Assembly (NCBI GenBank): GCA_017885225.1
Contig: JAFNGM010000196.1
Coordinates: 1-8,787 of the forward strand
Direction: 5' to 3'
Length of the DNA: 8,787 nucleotides
Source: Syntrophaceae bacterium
Lineage (GTDB): Bacteria; Desulfobacterota; Syntrophia; Syntrophales; UBA2185
A model generated the notes under the pieces. The model searched no databases. It was not told the DNA's origin and saw only the letters and a list, made by a program, of their open reading frames with translations. A program made the position numbers and the translations under genes. Position 1 is the stretch's first letter. The number at the start of each line of letters is the position of its first letter. Shown in pieces: positions 6,587 through 8,787 of this stretch.

Positions 6587-8731
6587 TTATCTCACAACAA
6601 ATGTGACGGAATCAAGGACACGATATTCATTGTCTTTAATGGTAAGGGTGTGGCTTCCCCTCTCGGGTTTCCAGAGCAGCGTGCTTTTCATTCCCGCAAA
6701 AATCGACCTGTCGTTTAAGGACCACGCAAAGCTCCTCCCCTCAGGCTGGGCTTGAAACGAGATACGCTGGTGCTCCTCGGGGATATCCGGGTCAATGGTA
6801 ATAATGCTCCCACCCGCAGGATATAGAATGGAGGGCTTTTCATGCCGTGTATTCAAGGCAACGCTTACTTCCGGCTCCGTGCTCCTGATAAACCATTCCT
6901 GCCTTTCTGGTTCAATACCGTGTGTAAACTGAACTGATTTTGCCAGAACGCCTGAAGGTGGTTTCGGCCCACGGGAACCGCTTGACGCATGGAGGGTGTT
7001 TATTATCTCCAGCCAGACTGGTGCAGCGCCGCTTATACCGGTGACATTCCACATGGGTTCGCCCGAAAAATTTCCTATCCAGACGCCGACAGTATATTTC
7101 TCTGAGTACCCGATGCACCAGTTGTCTCTCATATCCTTGCTGGTGCCGGTTTTCACCGCTGTCCAGAACCGTGTAGAGAGAAAATTTTCCAGACCGAAGG
7201 TGGCGCTTCTCGATTCCCTGTCTGCAAGTATGTTTGAGACAATAAATGTCGCATCCGGGCTCATTACCTCCTTCTCCTTTTTCCCTCTGTCGCCGGGAAT
7301 AAGGCTCAGCTCGCTCCACCTTCCCCCCTGAGCCATAGTCCTGTATGCATTCACAAGTTCATAGAGGCTTATATCGATGGAACCGAGGGCGGCGGAGAAG
7401 CCGTAGTAGTCAGGCTCTTGGCGGATGCTTGCAAATCCCATCTGTTTCAGTCTTTCCACGAAAGGTTCCACGCCCACCAGAAGCAGGCTCCGCACAGCAG
7501 GCGTATTGAGCGATGATGAGAGGGCCGTCCTGACGCTCACCGGTCCCAGATAACCATTGCCGTAGTTCTCCGGTATGTAGAGACCCGTAGGCGTCGCGAT
7601 TTGCAGCGGCGCATCTTCCACGATGGATGCCGCGGTGAAAAGCTGCCGTTCAATCGCGAGCTCATACAAAAACGGTTTGAGTGTCGACCCGGCCTGCCGG
7701 ACAGCCCTGATGCCGTCCACATGGGGCGCCGAGGAAGACCGGCCGCTGTTTCCCACGTAGACAAGGACATCCCCTGTCGCGTTTTCTACAACAAGGACGG
7801 CGCCATCATGGACATTGCGGGATTTTAAATCTCCGAGACGGCGATTCAGAATTTCGTACACGCGTTCCTGGAGCTTGCCGTCGAGGGTCGTGTTCACTCT
7901 CTGACCGCTCTTTTTCAGCAGCATGCGTGCCACGTGAGGTGCAAGGGCAACCTGGGGCCTTACCATATAGGGGCGTCCAATTCTTTCATAGACCACGGCT
8001 CTGATATCTTCCGGAGCAATATGTGCCCCGAGAGAATTGCCGATGGAGCATGCCCGGAGAGCGATGCGGTCGAGGGATGTGGAAGTGGAAGGTATGAGAG
8101 ATGCCAGAATGAGGGATTCATTCTCATTAAGCCCGCTCGGCTCTTTGTCGAACAATCCTCTTGATGCGGCGGCGATTCCCTGAATTTCTCCCCGGAATGT
8201 AATGAGATTGAGATAGGCCTCCAGGATTTCTTCCTTCACCCACACCTTTTCCAGGCGCCACGCGTAGTGCATCTGGTGCCATTTTTCCCCGAACGTTCTT
8301 CTGGCGCCGCGAGGCCGCAAATCCTTCTGCAGCCGTGCCGCCAACTGCATGGTGATCGTGCTGGCGCCACGCGCCTTACCGCCGGTAAGGCGACTGAACC
8401 CGGCAGCACCGACAGCCTGCCAGTCCACGCCGTGGTGACGATAAAACCGCCTGTCTTCCGCATGAATCACTGCGTTGATCAACGCAGGCGATATATCCGA
8501 AAGACCGGTCCATTCCAGACGCCTTCCTTTCGGGTCGATTCTCAGTTCATGGATCACACGCCCATACCGGTCGAGGAGGAGGGCATCGGATATAGTGTAC
8601 TTATTCTTGACCTGCTGAAACGAAGGGGGAGGAGTGCCCTCAGCGGTGAACAACGCAACCGCCGTATAGGAAAGGAGGACAAGTGCCGCGAAGAATATCG
8701 AAATGGCCCAGCGGTAAATTTTTTTCTTCAT
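6587..8731 (-). CDS. pbpC: Penicillin-binding protein 1C (bifunctional peptidoglycan synthase)
   Basis: 714-aa class A penicillin-binding protein acting in the periplasm. Residues 8-29 form the single membrane anchor. The GT51 glycosyltransferase domain (about 55-220) has EDRRFYRHHGVD with catalytic Glu92, GASTITMQLAARL at 122-134, and ILEAYLNL with Glu171. The transpeptidase domain (about 300-580) has all three motifs: STLK with nucleophile Ser349, SLN at 407-409 and KTGT at 527-530. The C-terminal domain from about 630 (LYPAGGSIITIDPD...) matches the BiPBP_C module diagnostic for PBP1C; PBP1C function in cells is less clear than that of PBP1A/1B. Length is slightly under the roughly 770 aa of E. 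coli PbpC. The ATG at 8731 has only a weak ribosome site. The alpha-2-macroglobulin gene that often precedes pbpC would lie beyond the right edge. Confidence 0.93.
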   Translation of the reverse strand: MKKKIYRWAISIFFAALVLLSYTAVALFTAEGTPPPSFQQVKNKYTISDALLLDRYGRVIHELRIDPKGRRLEWTGLSDISPALINAVIHAEDRRFYRHHGVDWQAVGAAGFSRLTGGKARGASTITMQLAARLQKDLRPRGARRTFGEKWHQMHYAWRLEKVWVKEEILEAYLNLITFRGEIQGIAAASRGLFDKEPSGLNENESLILASLIPSTSTSLDRIALRACSIGNSLGAHIAPEDIRAVVYERIGRPYMVRPQVALAPHVARMLLKKSGQRVNTTLDGKLQERVYEILNRRLGDLKSRNVHDGAVLVVENATGDVLVYVGNSGRSSSAPHVDGIRAVRQAGSTLKPFLYELAIERQLFTAASIVEDAPLQIATPTGLYIPENYGNGYLGPVSVRTALSSSLNTPAVRSLLLVGVEPFVERLKQMGFASIRQEPDYYGFSAALGSIDISLYELVNAYRTMAQGGRWSELSLIPGDRGKKEKEVMSPDATFIVSNILADRESRSATFGLENFLSTRFWTAVKTGTSKDMRDNWCIGYSEKYTVGVWIGNFSGEPMWNVTGISGAAPVWLEIINTLHASSGSRGPKPPSGVLAKSVQFTHGIEPERQEWFIRSTEPEVSVALNTRHEKPSILYPAGGSIITIDPDIPEEHQRISFQAQPEGRSFAWSLNDRSIFAGMKSTLLWKPERGSHTLTIKDNEYRVLDSVTFVVR

Positions 8732-8768
8732 AATTAAAGCGTCTACAGAAGTAAGAATTTATCCCTGT

Positions 8769-8784
8769 CCCCCTCTGGAGGGGG
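8769..8784. repeat. GC-rich palindrome at the right edge
   Basis: CCCCCTC (8769-8775) and GAGGGGG (8778-8784) are perfect inverted arms about 40 bp upstream of pbpC. The 2-nt gap means a real loop would open one or two pairs. It looks like the edge of a palindromic intergenic microrepeat that continues past the window, or the terminator of an upstream gene. Confidence 0.5.
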
Positions 8785-8787
8785 CTG

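Overview
The window holds nine protein-coding genes and no RNA genes. It looks like chromosomal DNA of a Gram-negative strict anaerobe. Two rubrerythrin-type peroxidases under a PerR repressor indicate an anaerobic lifestyle, and a class A penicillin-binding protein of the PBP1C type indicates a Gram-negative envelope. Short intergenic microrepeats of the kind common in syntrophic and sulfate-reducing Deltaproteobacteria (Desulfobacterota) suggest that group. The taxonomy is inference only; no marker gene is present.

Layout. Positions 1-210 hold no supportable gene. On the minus strand, lexA (1046-1636) and an alpha/beta hydrolase (211-1014) form a likely two-gene operon. They are read from a promoter carrying a 20-bp inverted repeat of the GAAC-N4-GTTC LexA-box type. 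On the plus strand, a DUF401 membrane protein (1959-3266) overlaps by 4 bp a family 2-like glycosyltransferase (3263-4492). This pair ends in a convergent junction with a symmetric hairpin. A minus-strand run then reads perR (6076-6474), a rubredoxin-first 'reverse' rubrerythrin (5539-6057), a classical rubrerythrin (4912-5409) and a short ACT-domain protein (4538-4864). Finally pbpC (6587-8731, minus) lies upstream of that run, separated by a 38-bp imperfect palindrome and the perR promoter.

How the genes work together. The best-supported module is the peroxide-stress operon. PerR has the complete five-ligand regulatory metal site, including the Asp that distinguishes PerR from Fur. Its own promoter has TTGACA and TATAAT hexamers, with the -10 buried in an exact 7-1-7 PerR box. 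The downstream diiron proteins are the expected effectors for reducing H2O2. The second regulatory module is the self-controlled LexA, whose catalytic domain has UmuD-like features and whose mRNA is predicted to be leaderless. The DUF401-glycosyltransferase pair is the least understood unit; coupling is evident but no substrate can be assigned. No mobile element, CRISPR array, tRNA or rRNA was seen. Clear novelty is limited to regulatory architecture and microrepeats rather than a wholly new system.
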